Source of the DNA: Pseudomonas sp. RIT409
GTDB taxonomy: Bacteria > Pseudomonadota > Gammaproteobacteria > Pseudomonadales > Pseudomonadaceae
Length of the DNA stretch: 64,000 nucleotides
Direction of reading: 5' to 3'
Assembly: GCF_003052515.2 (NCBI RefSeq)
Contig: NZ_QARE02000001.1
Location: 496,001 to 560,000 of the forward strand
The notes beneath the pieces were generated by a model that ran no database searches, was not told the DNA's origin, and worked only from the letters and a program-made list of their open reading frames with translations. This document shows, one piece after another, positions 46,344-54,975 of the stretch. The position numbers were made by a program, and so were the translations under genes. The stretch's first letter is position 1, and every line of letters starts with the position of its first letter.

Positions 46344-46928
46344 TCAGACGCCGAACACCGAGGCGAGGTGAGCCTCGTAGCGCTTCACATCGTGTTCGAT
46401 GTTCGGCACTTTCATCACGTCCACAGCCAGGAAGGACGGCAAGCCGGTCATGCCCAGGAACTGGTTGGCCTTGTGGAACGGAAAGTAAACGGCGTCTACA
46501 CCCTTGGCTTCGAAGAAATCGGTCGGGTCGTCGAATGCCTGCTGGGGAGCGTTCCAAGTGGCCGAGATCATGTACTGTTTGCCATGAAGCAAGCCGCCGC
46601 TGCCGTACTTCTGGGAACTGTCGGAGCGGGTACGGCCGTCGTTGGCGTACAAGCTTCCGTGGCCCTCTGTGAAGACTTCGTCGATGTACTTCTTCACGGT
46701 CCAGGGCGCGCCCATCCACCACCCCGGCATTTGCCACACGATGACATCGGCCCAGAGGAATTTCTGCACTTCCTCGGCGATGTCGTAGCCACCGTCGATG
46801 AAGGTCTGCTTCACGTCGAATCCGGCACGGTCCATGAAAGCGATGCCCGCTTCGTGCAAGGTCGCGTTGTAACGGCCATCGGAGTGAGCGAACTGCTTGC
46901 CGCCATTGATGAAGAGTATTTTTTTCAT
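46344..46928 (-). CDS. mdaB: NAD(P)H-dependent quinone reductase, MdaB-like
   Basis: A 194-residue flavodoxin-fold reductase (MKKILFINGGKQFAHSDGRY, ADVIVWQMPGWWMGAPWTVK, RTRSDSSQKYGSGGLLHGKQ), the E. coli MdaB pattern. It gives two-electron reduction of quinones, protecting against redox stress. Convergent with the hydrolase, with a hairpin between. Confidence 0.9.
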   Translation of the reverse strand: MKKILFINGGKQFAHSDGRYNATLHEAGIAFMDRAGFDVKQTFIDGGYDIAEEVQKFLWADVIVWQMPGWWMGAPWTVKKYIDEVFTEGHGSLYANDGRTRSDSSQKYGSGGLLHGKQYMISATWNAPQQAFDDPTDFFEAKGVDAVYFPFHKANQFLGMTGLPSFLAVDVMKVPNIEHDVKRYEAHLASVFGV

Positions 46929-47334
46929 GAAAGCACCTCGTCACTGCCCAAGCGCTGGCCGACTCAAAGTGGGCCATGCGGGGGATCAGTCAGGGAGAAT
47001 GGATAGGGAATGGACGGCAGGATAGCGGTTCAACACGCGTTGAATAACCTGCGTCAGAGCAAAAAACATTTGCGTTAAAGTCACGAATCTCTAAGTCATT
47101 ATTGCCTTCAGAATCCGAACCGAACTGTAAGGGTGGCGTGGGCAGGCCGGTTGCGACCGTCATCCCCTGCTCGCTGGGAGGGGTAATCAACACGTCACTC
47201 CCGGCCGACAACGGCGAGCACCGTTGCGCTTCCAGACACCCCGATGTCGAGCACAGACAACTGAGCGCCCACCGGGCCCCCTAAGGTGTGCGAGCGCCAT
47301 TCACCCCTCTTTCGCCACCTCGTATGGAGCTTTC
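46929..47334. other. 406-bp gap between mdaB and the cupin gene
   Basis: No convincing gene. It must hold both promoters. I see no clear LysR gene or remnant that often accompanies mdaB, and no REP. Confidence 0.5.
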
Positions 47335-47679
47335 ATGAGCGACTCGATCATTGTTCTTCGCGATACCACACCGGTGCCCGTCGTCGACGCGTGCAAATGG
47401 GAACGCATCGGCGGCGACCCGCATACCGTCAACCTCAACGCCTACACCAGCGCCGACGGCCAGAAAATCATGGGCACTTGGATCTGCACGCCGGGCAAGT
47501 GGTATGTCGAGTATGTGAAGTGGGAGTACTGCGACTTCCAGGAAGGCTATTGCATCATCACGCCGGAAGGCAAAGAGCCCATTCACCTGCGAGCCGGTGA
47601 CAAGTTCATCGTCGAGCCCGGAATGAAAGGCACGTGGGAAGTGGTTGAGACCGTGCGCAAGTACTTCGTGTTTGCGTAA
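47335..47679 (+). CDS. Cupin-domain (DUF861-like) protein
   Basis: A 114-residue single cupin: WICTPGKWYVEYVKWEYCDF, GYCIITPEGKEPIHLRAGDK and FIVEPGMKGTWEV, as in the (S)-ureidoglycine aminohydrolase-like Cupin_3 group. Function not predictable. ATG 47335 with GGAG upstream. Confidence 0.85.
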   Translation: MSDSIIVLRDTTPVPVVDACKWERIGGDPHTVNLNAYTSADGQKIMGTWICTPGKWYVEYVKWEYCDFQEGYCIITPEGKEPIHLRAGDKFIVEPGMKGTWEVVETVRKYFVFA

Positions 47680-47725
47680 AGGCCGAAGCGGGTCCCCTAC
47701 AGTGGATCAGCCGCCACGGTAGCCA

Positions 47726-47759
47726 CCCATCCTGCGCAACCACGCTTGCGCAGGATGGG
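47726..47759. terminator. Hairpin between cupin and PEP-mutase genes
   Basis: CATCCTGCGCAA (47728-47739) and TTGCGCAGGATG (47746-47757), extended by two C-G pairs, 14 bp in all. It lies between convergent genes. Confidence 0.7.
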
Positions 47760-47764
47760 GCCGG

Positions 47765-48583
47765 TCAGCGCATTATTTTTTCAAGATGCCCGGGCGCCAA
47801 CGCCCGCTGCATGTAATCCATTCCGGTGACCTGATCCAACTCCGCCAGGACCATTGCGATCTGTTTGTAGGCCGCACGAAACAATGAGCTGCCGAGGCTC
47901 ACGCGCTGAACGCCCGCCGCGCGCAATCGATCGAGGGTCATGCGTTTGGCAGGGAGCACGTTGATCGGCTTGCTCAGTTCGCTTTGCACCGTCTTCAAAT
48001 CCTCCATGCTGCGCAGACCCGGCGCGAACAGGCAGTCGGCACCCGCTGCTTCGAAAGCGGTGAGGCGCCTGATGACTTCGCTCAACGAATATTCATGAGA
48101 CCCGAGCAAGTAGTCAGTTCGCGCCGTGACCACAAAATGCGGATTGCGGGTGCGCACCGCTTCACACGCCGCAATCACCCGCTCGCTGGCCTGTTCGACG
48201 CTGAAGAAAAGCGGGCCCTGCGGCGAGCTGTAATCGGCGATGTCTTCGATGGAGGCACCGCCACATCCCATATCGGAAACCTGTCGGAAGTTGCTCTCCA
48301 CCCCTTCGGCGGTTTTCGCCAGACCGTTTTCCAGGTCCGCGCTGACCGGAATCCGCACGGCGCGCACGATGCGGTCGATGGCGTCGAAACGAAACTGGTT
48401 GTCCATCGTCACCGATGAGTCGCCGTACCCGTGGGCATAGGCAATCCCTGCGCTGGTGGTCCCCAGGGTGGGGTATTCCAGTTGTTCGATCAGTCGCGCG
48501 CTGCCCTCGTCCCAGGCATTTGGCATCACAAACATGGGGCTACCGGGCCTGTGCAGATCGTTGAAGCGCTTGCTTGCATTCAT
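47765..48583 (-). CDS. Isocitrate lyase/PEP mutase family enzyme
   Basis: A 272-residue TIM-barrel protein. Start MNASKRFNDLHRPGSPMFVM. Family motifs: PNAWDEGSARLIEQL, SADLENGLAKTAEGV, ASIEDIADYSSPQGPLF and TARTDYLL (metal-binding acids). Usually a C-C lyase or oxaloacetate-type decarboxylase. Substrate unknown. Divergent from the biosynthetic cluster. Confidence 0.85.
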   Translation of the reverse strand: MNASKRFNDLHRPGSPMFVMPNAWDEGSARLIEQLEYPTLGTTSAGIAYAHGYGDSSVTMDNQFRFDAIDRIVRAVRIPVSADLENGLAKTAEGVESNFRQVSDMGCGGASIEDIADYSSPQGPLFFSVEQASERVIAACEAVRTRNPHFVVTARTDYLLGSHEYSLSEVIRRLTAFEAAGADCLFAPGLRSMEDLKTVQSELSKPINVLPAKRMTLDRLRAAGVQRVSLGSSLFRAAYKQIAMVLAELDQVTGMDYMQRALAPGHLEKIMR

Positions 48584-48633
48584 GAATGGCGTCCTCCTGG
48601 GTGCAAGACTAAAGCGCCTCGCGCCGGTACCCC

Positions 48634-48660
48634 ATTCAAAAAAATTGAATCGATTTCAAA
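48634..48660. promoter_or_regulatory. Inverted-repeat operator-like site in the divergent promoter
   Basis: ATTCAA-N5-TTGAAT (48634-48650) overlaps TTGAA-N5-TTCAA (48645-48659). Both are perfect inverted repeats, as expected of a LysR or similar dimer site, and lie between the PEP-mutase gene and the biosynthetic operon. Confidence 0.5.
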
Positions 48661-48728
48661 AATCATGAAAAGACAGCGCGGAACGATCATGAAAGTCTTG
48701 CCCCACCTTTTGCCTTGGACGCACTTTC

Positions 48729-49835
48729 ATGAAACGGACCGTAACCGCTTTATTGCTTTCGCTCGCCTGTACAACTGCATTTTCCGAACAAGTAACGCAA
48801 AACACTCACTCAACTCACTCGCCGCCCGAAACAGCACTTAGCACATTCAATCTGCCGGGCACTTCAATGAAAGTTGCGCTATGGCACGACCCCGCCACGG
48901 GCCCGCAACAGTCGGTACCCAAACAATCTCAAATTGTACTTTTCGTTCACGGCGCCACGATCTCCGGCAAGTTATCGGCGGGTTATCCCATCGACGGTTA
49001 TTCGTGGTCGAAGGATGTCGCCAATTCCGGGCGGGACGCCTGGGTGATCGACCTGCCCGGTTATGGCCGCTCGGACGACTACCCCGAAATGCGCAAGTCC
49101 GAGGCCCAGACCACGGCCGATCCCGTGGGCAATGCAAAGAGCCTGGTGCCGGTGCTGGACGCTGCGGTCGACTTCATCCTCAAGCAGAGCGGCGCCACCC
49201 AACTGACCCTTATCGCAACCTCGCGCGGTGCGATTCCAGCGGGCTACTACGCCACCGCCCACCCCGAAAAGCTGGAGAAGGTGGTGTTCAACTCGCCCAT
49301 CGTGCGAAGGGACAACATCGATCCAGCGATCATCAAAAGCCTGTTCGGCAGCGCCGACAGACCGAGCCAGAACTTCTACGAGATCCCCATGGACAAGCGC
49401 CTGGCGATGCTCACCGACGACCGACCGCCAGGCACCGAGGTACAGCTGGAAAAGGACTTCATGACTCAGTGGCCAAAAGACTCGCTCTCCGAGCGCGGCA
49501 CGCCACAGGGCACGATCAAAGTTCCGGGCGGATTCGCCCAGGATATTTATGACGCGTGGCACGGTACTTATTGGGACCCGGCAACTATCACAGTCCCGGT
49601 ATTAATTATCCGCGGTGATTACGACCATGTATTGACCCCTCGCGAAGATACGGACTGGCTATACAGCCATTTAGTAAATGCCCCCAGCAAGCGCTCGGTA
49701 CTTATTGATAAAGGCACCCACGCCATGTTGTTCGAAAAAAAGCGTTTTGAACTGTACCGCGAAGTTCAACTGTTTCTGGACGGCACGTATACCCCACTGG
49801 CATTGACCTGCAGTTTTTGCGGCGGCCGCAATTGA
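48729..49835 (+). CDS. Alpha/beta hydrolase, first gene of a biosynthetic cluster
   Basis: A 368-residue protein with an N-terminal signal-like segment (MKRTVTALLLSLACTTAFSE). Core: IVLFVHGATISGKL, AWVIDLPGYGRSDD, nucleophile in LTLIATSRGAIPAGYY (A-T-S-R-G, first Gly of GxSxG replaced by Ala), acid in IRGDYDHVL and histidine in KGTHAMLF. An unusual C-terminal tail ends TCSFCGGRN. It lies 16 bp before the ThiF-like gene. Its role in the pathway is unknown. Confidence 0.8.
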   Translation: MKRTVTALLLSLACTTAFSEQVTQNTHSTHSPPETALSTFNLPGTSMKVALWHDPATGPQQSVPKQSQIVLFVHGATISGKLSAGYPIDGYSWSKDVANSGRDAWVIDLPGYGRSDDYPEMRKSEAQTTADPVGNAKSLVPVLDAAVDFILKQSGATQLTLIATSRGAIPAGYYATAHPEKLEKVVFNSPIVRRDNIDPAIIKSLFGSADRPSQNFYEIPMDKRLAMLTDDRPPGTEVQLEKDFMTQWPKDSLSERGTPQGTIKVPGGFAQDIYDAWHGTYWDPATITVPVLIIRGDYDHVLTPREDTDWLYSHLVNAPSKRSVLIDKGTHAMLFEKKRFELYREVQLFLDGTYTPLALTCSFCGGRN

Positions 49836-49851
49836 GAAAAGGAGCACCATC

Positions 49852-50781
49852 ATGCTGAAGAAAGCACGCATCGTTACGCTGCAAGGCGTCCTCAATGAAC
49901 AGGTGTACCAGGAGCGCGTCTCGCGCAGCGGTTGTTTTCTGGGAAATACGCCCGAGCAACAGGTCGCGAACCAGGCCAAGCTCTCCAACGCCGTAGTGGG
50001 CGTGGCAGGGGCTGGCGGCATCGGGGGCGCTGTAGCGCTGGGGCTGGCGCGTCTGGGAGTGAGGCACATCAAGATCGCCGATCCGGACTCGTTCGAGATC
50101 AGCAACATCAACCGTCAGTTTGGCGCTTCGGTTTCCACCGTAGGCCGCAACAAGGCCCTGGTGGTGGCCGAAGAAGTCCACAAACTGGCCGGTGACGTGA
50201 CGCTTGAGGTCTATCCCGAGGGCATTCAAAAACACACCGCGGATGCCTTCGTCGACGGCTGCGATCTGGTGCTGGACCAGATGGACTTCTACAGCATCGG
50301 CGAACGCTACGCCCTGCATCGCGCCTATCGCAAATCGGCGAAATGCAAAGGCATGTTGGCCTCTTCCGTCGTGGGCTGGGGCGCCAACATCTACAAGTTC
50401 GAGAAGGACGGTCTCACGCTGGAAGACTTTTATGGCGTTCCTGAAGACGTGCAGATGACGCCTGACCTGGTGGATAAGCTCGTGAAGCTACAAGCGTCCT
50501 ACCAGCCGCGCTTCCCGAGCATCCCCGACATCTACGGCTGGATGCAGGACACCGGCAATGTGCCGATCCTGTCGATCGCGCCTACCGCGTCTCACTACCT
50601 GATCCTGTGCCGTTCGGCGCTGATGCTCTGCGACCTGGAAGGCGCCCCTTACAGCACACCGCTGCCGGCCATGCCCAAGTATTACTGGTTCGACGGTTCG
50701 ACCTTCGACAACGGCATCTTCGAGTTCGATGGGCAATGGGCCAACCCGGACGAACACCAAAAACACTTCCACGTCGCCTGA
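49852..50781 (+). CDS. ThiF/MoeB-like E1 adenylyltransferase family protein
   Basis: A 309-residue protein with the E1-like nucleotide fold: VVGVAGAGGIGGAVALGLAR, then IADPDSFEISNINRQFGAS (the D...N..R motif) and KALVVAEEVH. There are no zinc CxxC pairs in the C-terminal half, so it is a short E1-like enzyme of the kind found in small-molecule and peptide biosynthesis. Such enzymes adenylate a carboxylate. AAAGGAG ribosome-binding site 8 bp upstream. Confidence 0.87.
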   Translation: MLKKARIVTLQGVLNEQVYQERVSRSGCFLGNTPEQQVANQAKLSNAVVGVAGAGGIGGAVALGLARLGVRHIKIADPDSFEISNINRQFGASVSTVGRNKALVVAEEVHKLAGDVTLEVYPEGIQKHTADAFVDGCDLVLDQMDFYSIGERYALHRAYRKSAKCKGMLASSVVGWGANIYKFEKDGLTLEDFYGVPEDVQMTPDLVDKLVKLQASYQPRFPSIPDIYGWMQDTGNVPILSIAPTASHYLILCRSALMLCDLEGAPYSTPLPAMPKYYWFDGSTFDNGIFEFDGQWANPDEHQKHFHVA

Positions 50782-50826
50782 CGTGTCACGGCCCTCGCTC
50801 GCGGGGGCCACACCGAGGTCAGCGTC

Positions 50827-52050
50827 TTGAACATCACCCCTTCACTCGGAGCAACCCGCGATATCGCGCTGTTCCTTGGCGGCTCCGGCCTGTGGTTCAT
50901 CGGTGTCGGCATCCACAGCATTTTTTTGCCGTGGGTCTTGCTCAGCGAGCTTCGCGTCTCGCCCTTTCAGTTCGGTATCGCGCAGATGTGCCTGATGCTG
51001 CCCGTGTTGTTGCTGGTGATTTACGGGGGCTATCTGGCAGACCGGCAGCCCTTGCGTCGTTGGCTGGCGCGGATCTACCTGTGCGCCGGACTGCTCGCGC
51101 TCGTGTTCGCCGCTGGAGTGGCACAGGGCTGGTTGAGCTATCCGATGGTGCTGATGTACTCGTTGCTGTTCGGCGCATTGTCGGCTTTTTGCGCCCCGGC
51201 GAGGGAAGCCTGGTTGAACCTGCTCGGGCAGCACCAGTTGCAGAAGTGGGTCACGCTCAACATCGGCATCGAATTCGGCATTCAGATCGTCGGTTACGCC
51301 CTCGGCGGACAGGCGCCTGAGCTCGGCATCGGATGGATGTTCGTCTTGTTGGCACTGCTGTTCGTGACCGCTTCGCTCAGCGTGTCGCGCATCTCCACCA
51401 GCACGCCCACCAAGCCTCGCTCGGCCGTGCTGGACGAAACGCGCGCGGCCTGGCGCTACTCGACACACCATCCGGTGGTCTTTCCCGTGCTCTTGATAAA
51501 CGGCCTGATCGGGGTCTTTTTCCTCGGTTCGTATTTCGTCGTCATGCCGTTGCATGTCTCGCAGTTGGCAGGCGGCGACGCCTCGCTGCTGGCCACTGCG
51601 AACACCGTGTTCATGATCGGGCTGATCGCTTCAGTCGTGACGCTGGTGGTCACGGGCGGCCTTCGCCACAAACCGCGCGCGTTGATCGCTAGCTGCCTGT
51701 TGGCGGCGCTGTTGCTGGCTGCCCTGCCGTTCGTGTTCAACCGTGGGCTGCTGCTCTCGCTGCTGTTTGGCTGGGGGTTCCTCGGTGGCGTCGCGCTGAG
51801 CATGGGCCAGACCCTGATCCAAGAACATGCGCCGCCACGCAACAGGGCCCAAGTGTTGGCGCTACTGATGCTGTTCTTCATGGGCGGCAATCCCCTTGGG
51901 TCGTTGCTGCTCGGCACCCTGCTCGAATACCTGGACGCAACCATCGTGAGCCTAGGCAGTGCGCTGGCCATGACGGCGGCCCTCGTTTTCATTTCCTACA
52001 CCCATCGTTTCTGGAGTCTGCACCATGCGCCGCTCAACACATGCGCTTGA
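50827..52050 (+). CDS. MFS transporter (export candidate)
   Basis: A 407-residue twelve-helix MFS protein starting at TTG 50827 with GAGG upstream (NITPSLGATRDIALFLGGSG). Conserved YGGYLADRQPLRRWLAR between TM2 and TM3. In this setting it probably exports the product. It overlaps the next gene by 26 bp. Confidence 0.85.
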   Translation: MNITPSLGATRDIALFLGGSGLWFIGVGIHSIFLPWVLLSELRVSPFQFGIAQMCLMLPVLLLVIYGGYLADRQPLRRWLARIYLCAGLLALVFAAGVAQGWLSYPMVLMYSLLFGALSAFCAPAREAWLNLLGQHQLQKWVTLNIGIEFGIQIVGYALGGQAPELGIGWMFVLLALLFVTASLSVSRISTSTPTKPRSAVLDETRAAWRYSTHHPVVFPVLLINGLIGVFFLGSYFVVMPLHVSQLAGGDASLLATANTVFMIGLIASVVTLVVTGGLRHKPRALIASCLLAALLLAALPFVFNRGLLLSLLFGWGFLGGVALSMGQTLIQEHAPPRNRAQVLALLMLFFMGGNPLGSLLLGTLLEYLDATIVSLGSALAMTAALVFISYTHRFWSLHHAPLNTCA

Positions 52051-52690
52051 CTTCCCTATGCCGAACCGGTGCACCAATCGGGTCATCATCGCCCAGAGCG
52101 AAGACGATCTGGCCAAGGTCCGCACGGTCTGGGAAGAAGTCTACAAAGAAGAACTCGGCTGGCTCGACGAGCACCACACCAACCCGTGCACCGACCGTTA
52201 TCACGCCACTTCAGTGTACTTGCTGGCCACCGGGCCTGACGGTGAACCGGTGGGCGTGATGCGCATGGTCATCGACGGTGATCAGGGCCTGCCGGTGGAG
52301 AACTTCATCGACATCGCCGCCCTTCGCCAATCAGCACAAGGCCGGCTGGTGGAATGTGCGCGCCTGATGGTTCCGGCTCGATACCGCGACCAGAAATTCG
52401 CCGCCTACCCTCATGGCGTATTCGCCGCGCTGGTCAAGGCCGCGCTGCACCACTGCCTCAGGGAGAAGAACTACAACGTGCTGGCCAACTGTTTCGTCGA
52501 AACCCGCACCACACCGATCAAGGCCCTCACTCATCTGGGGTTTCGTGACCTGAACATCCGCTTTCGGGATGAGCTGAACGAAGCGTCGGAATGCACCGTG
52601 CTGCACCTGGACATCAAAGACATGCTGTCGATCTTTTATGGCCAGGAAGACGGGCTGGGCAACTACATCATGATGCGCAACGCCGGCTGA
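52025..52690 (+). CDS. GNAT/FeeM-like N-acyltransferase (acyl-homoserine-lactone synthase fold)
   Basis: A 221-residue protein of the autoinducer-synthase-like GNAT group. N-terminal VRTVWEEVYKEELGWLDEHH, central TGPDGEPVGVMRMVIDG and VECARLMVPARYRD, then VFAALVKAALHHCLREKNYN. FeeM-type enzymes join an acyl-ACP to an amino acid. The start at 52025 has GGAG 8 bp upstream; a later ATG at 52061 has none. Lies directly before the aminotransferase gene. Confidence 0.8.
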   Translation: MRRSTHALDFPMPNRCTNRVIIAQSEDDLAKVRTVWEEVYKEELGWLDEHHTNPCTDRYHATSVYLLATGPDGEPVGVMRMVIDGDQGLPVENFIDIAALRQSAQGRLVECARLMVPARYRDQKFAAYPHGVFAALVKAALHHCLREKNYNVLANCFVETRTTPIKALTHLGFRDLNIRFRDELNEASECTVLHLDIKDMLSIFYGQEDGLGNYIMMRNAG

Positions 52691-52711
52691 CGCCGCGCAG
52701 GACGGACCCTT

Positions 52712-54007
52712 ATGAACACACCGACTTCCATTTACCGGCTCGAATCCAATGTGCGCGCCTACTGCAGGAGCTGCGACGTGGTATTCGCCACCGCATCTGG
52801 GGCAACCCTGACGGACATCGAAGGCCAGCCCTACATCGACTTTTTTGCCGGCGCCGGCTCGCTGAATTATGGCCACAACAACCCTTACCTGAAAAAGCAC
52901 TTGCTGGCCTACATCGAACAGGATGGCGTGACCACCACGCTGGATTTTCACAGCGATGCCAAGTCGCGCTTCATCGAACGCTTCGAACAAGTGATCCTCG
53001 CGCCGCGAGGCATGCGTTACCAATTGCAATTCACCGGCCCCACAGGCACCAACGCCGTTGAAGCAGCGCTGAAACTGGCGCGCAAGGTCACCGGCCGCTC
53101 GAGCGTCGCGGCCTTTACCCATGGTTTTCATGGTGTGTCTCTGGGTGCGCTGGCTGCCACCGCCAACGCGGACAAACGCGCCGTCGCGGGGGTCGAGCTT
53201 TCCAACGTCGTGCGCCTGCCCTACGACGGTTTTTTTGGCCCGGACATCGACAGCGCCGAAATCATCGCCTCGCTCTACCAGACCGCGGGCAGCGGTTATG
53301 AGGCGCCCGCCGCGATCATCCTGGAGACGGTGCAGGGCGAAGGCGGCCTGAACTGCGCGCAACCGGGCTGGCTGCAACGCATCGAGCGTTTGTGCCGGGC
53401 GCTGGGGGCGCTGCTGATTGTCGATGACATCCAGGCAGGGTGCGGGCGAACGGGCACCTTTTTCAGCTTCGAACAGGCCGGTTTGTCTCCGGACATCATC
53501 TGCCTGTCGAAGTCCATCAGCGGCTACGGTCTGCCGATGTCGCTGGTGCTGATCAAACCCGAGCACGACTGCTGGGAAGCGGGCGAGCACAACGGCACCT
53601 TTCGCGGCAACAACCCAGCGTTTGTCACCGCCTGTGCCGCCTTGGACTATTGGCAGAACAGCCAACTGCAGGACGCCATCGCCGAGCATGCGTCGCTGAT
53701 GCGCACCGCGCTCGAAAGGATCCTCTCCGGCTTTCCATCGGGCTACGCGCACGTCGTCGGGCGCGGGATGTTCCTGGGCCTGAGGTTCCGGGACGCCAGC
53801 GTCGCCGGCGCATTGGTCGGTGCCTGTCTCGAACAGGGTCTGCTGGTGGAAACCTGCGGCCCGCAGAACGAAGTCCTCAAGCTGATGCCGCCACTGACCA
53901 TCGACACGGCCACCTTGCAACAGGGCCTGGACACGCTTGAACGCGCCTGCCTCAGCACCATGGCCTTTGACACCCCACTCACCCACTCGCTGCGAGGAAT
54001 TGCCTGA
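52712..54007 (+). CDS. Class III aminotransferase, EctB-like (diaminobutyrate transaminase)
   Basis: A 431-residue PLP enzyme closely resembling EctB and DABA transaminases: QFTGPTGTNAVEAALKLARK, LETVQGEGGLNCAQPGW, VDDIQAGCGRTGTFFSFEQ (D239) and the PLP lysine K267 in CLSKSISGYGLPM. EctB makes L-2,4-diaminobutyrate from aspartate semialdehyde. No ectA/ectC is nearby, so the product is presumably a building block for this cluster. It ends on a TGATG overlap with the next gene. Confidence 0.9.
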   Translation: MNTPTSIYRLESNVRAYCRSCDVVFATASGATLTDIEGQPYIDFFAGAGSLNYGHNNPYLKKHLLAYIEQDGVTTTLDFHSDAKSRFIERFEQVILAPRGMRYQLQFTGPTGTNAVEAALKLARKVTGRSSVAAFTHGFHGVSLGALAATANADKRAVAGVELSNVVRLPYDGFFGPDIDSAEIIASLYQTAGSGYEAPAAIILETVQGEGGLNCAQPGWLQRIERLCRALGALLIVDDIQAGCGRTGTFFSFEQAGLSPDIICLSKSISGYGLPMSLVLIKPEHDCWEAGEHNGTFRGNNPAFVTACAALDYWQNSQLQDAIAEHASLMRTALERILSGFPSGYAHVVGRGMFLGLRFRDASVAGALVGACLEQGLLVETCGPQNEVLKLMPPLTIDTATLQQGLDTLERACLSTMAFDTPLTHSLRGIA

Positions 54008-54717
54008 TGAACACCCTGATTCAACCGCTCGACACACCAATTGCTCACTGGAACCCCAGCGCCCACGTCCTTCAAGACCTGGCTGCCCTGAAGCAGGCAT
54101 TGATCTCGCAGATCACCAGCCATCCTTTTCTGACCGGATGCCGCAACGGCGACGTGTCGCTGGAGCGGCTCAAGGGCTTCCTGGTGCAGCAGGGCAAGTA
54201 CAGCCGACACTTCACCCGCTACATCTGCCAGCTAATGGTCAATCTGGAGTCCAGTGAGGACGTGCTCGAGGTGTTCGACAACCTGTTCGAGGAGCTGGGT
54301 TTCGGCGACGTGACCGAGCCACCTCATTCGCAGATCTACCGCGACATGCTGCAAGACTTCGATTTGCAACTCGATGCACATCCAACCCATCTCGCGACTC
54401 AACGGCTGATCGACAGCATGATGAACTTCTGCAAACAGCCCGAAGCTGCCTACGGCCTGGCGGCACTGTGCCTGGGCGCAGAAGCCATTGTGCCTGCCAT
54501 CTACAGCGACATCGTCAGCGGTTTCGTGCAGCAGGGCATCGACCGGCAAAGGCTGCGATTCTTCACCCTGCACATCGAATGCGATGATGGACACGCCGAC
54601 ACGCTGTTGGCCATCCTGGCGCGACAGGTCGACCAACACCCGGCGCGTTCAGAGGTGGTGCGCCACGCAGCGTTTCAGATGATTCAAGCGCGCCTGGCCT
54701 TTTTCGACGCGTTATGA
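54007..54717 (+). CDS. Haem-oxygenase-like diiron oxidase (iron-containing redox enzyme family)
   Basis: A 236-residue helical protein of the HDO/TenA-like fold. Ligand pattern is visible: E95/E96 and H107 in LFEELGFGDVTEPPHSQIYR, E159 in CLGAEAIV, and H189-x3-D193-x2-H196 in TLHIECDDGHADTL. Enzymes of this family do oxidative C-C or C-N cleavage and N-oxygenation in natural-product pathways. It overlaps the aminotransferase gene by one base, so the pair likely acts together. Confidence 0.88.
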   Translation: MNTLIQPLDTPIAHWNPSAHVLQDLAALKQALISQITSHPFLTGCRNGDVSLERLKGFLVQQGKYSRHFTRYICQLMVNLESSEDVLEVFDNLFEELGFGDVTEPPHSQIYRDMLQDFDLQLDAHPTHLATQRLIDSMMNFCKQPEAAYGLAALCLGAEAIVPAIYSDIVSGFVQQGIDRQRLRFFTLHIECDDGHADTLLAILARQVDQHPARSEVVRHAAFQMIQARLAFFDAL

Positions 54718-54724
54718 ATCACCC

Positions 54725-54752
54725 GGCAGGCCGGATGCTTTCGGCCTGCCCG
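54725..54752 (+). terminator. Hairpin after the biosynthetic operon
   Basis: GGCAGGCCG (54725-54733) and CGGCCTGCC (54742-54750), 9 bp perfect stem with 8-base loop, no long T run. Confidence 0.65.
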
Positions 54753-54975
54753 CCTCGGCGAGCCACGGCGCGCCATGGTATGAAACACGACCAAATGCGC
54801 TTCCTCCCGTCTTGCTAGCACTTGCACATCACCAATCATTCGGCCCACCATGGAAGTGCTGAACCTCACGACCAAACGCCCTGCGCAGGCTTGCGCGATC
54901 ACCATTACCTTTATACGAACGCGGGTAGTGAACTGATTTCAACCGCCGAAATCAGCCACTTCAGGAAAGAACTGC

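Noticed and set aside
46929..47334. Expected LysR gene next to mdaB
   Set aside because: Open frames there are short and carry no HTH or LysR co-inducer motifs.
52331..54100. 589-codon minus-strand frame opposite the aminotransferase
   Set aside because: The plus strand carries EctB motifs and tight operon spacing; the minus frame has none.
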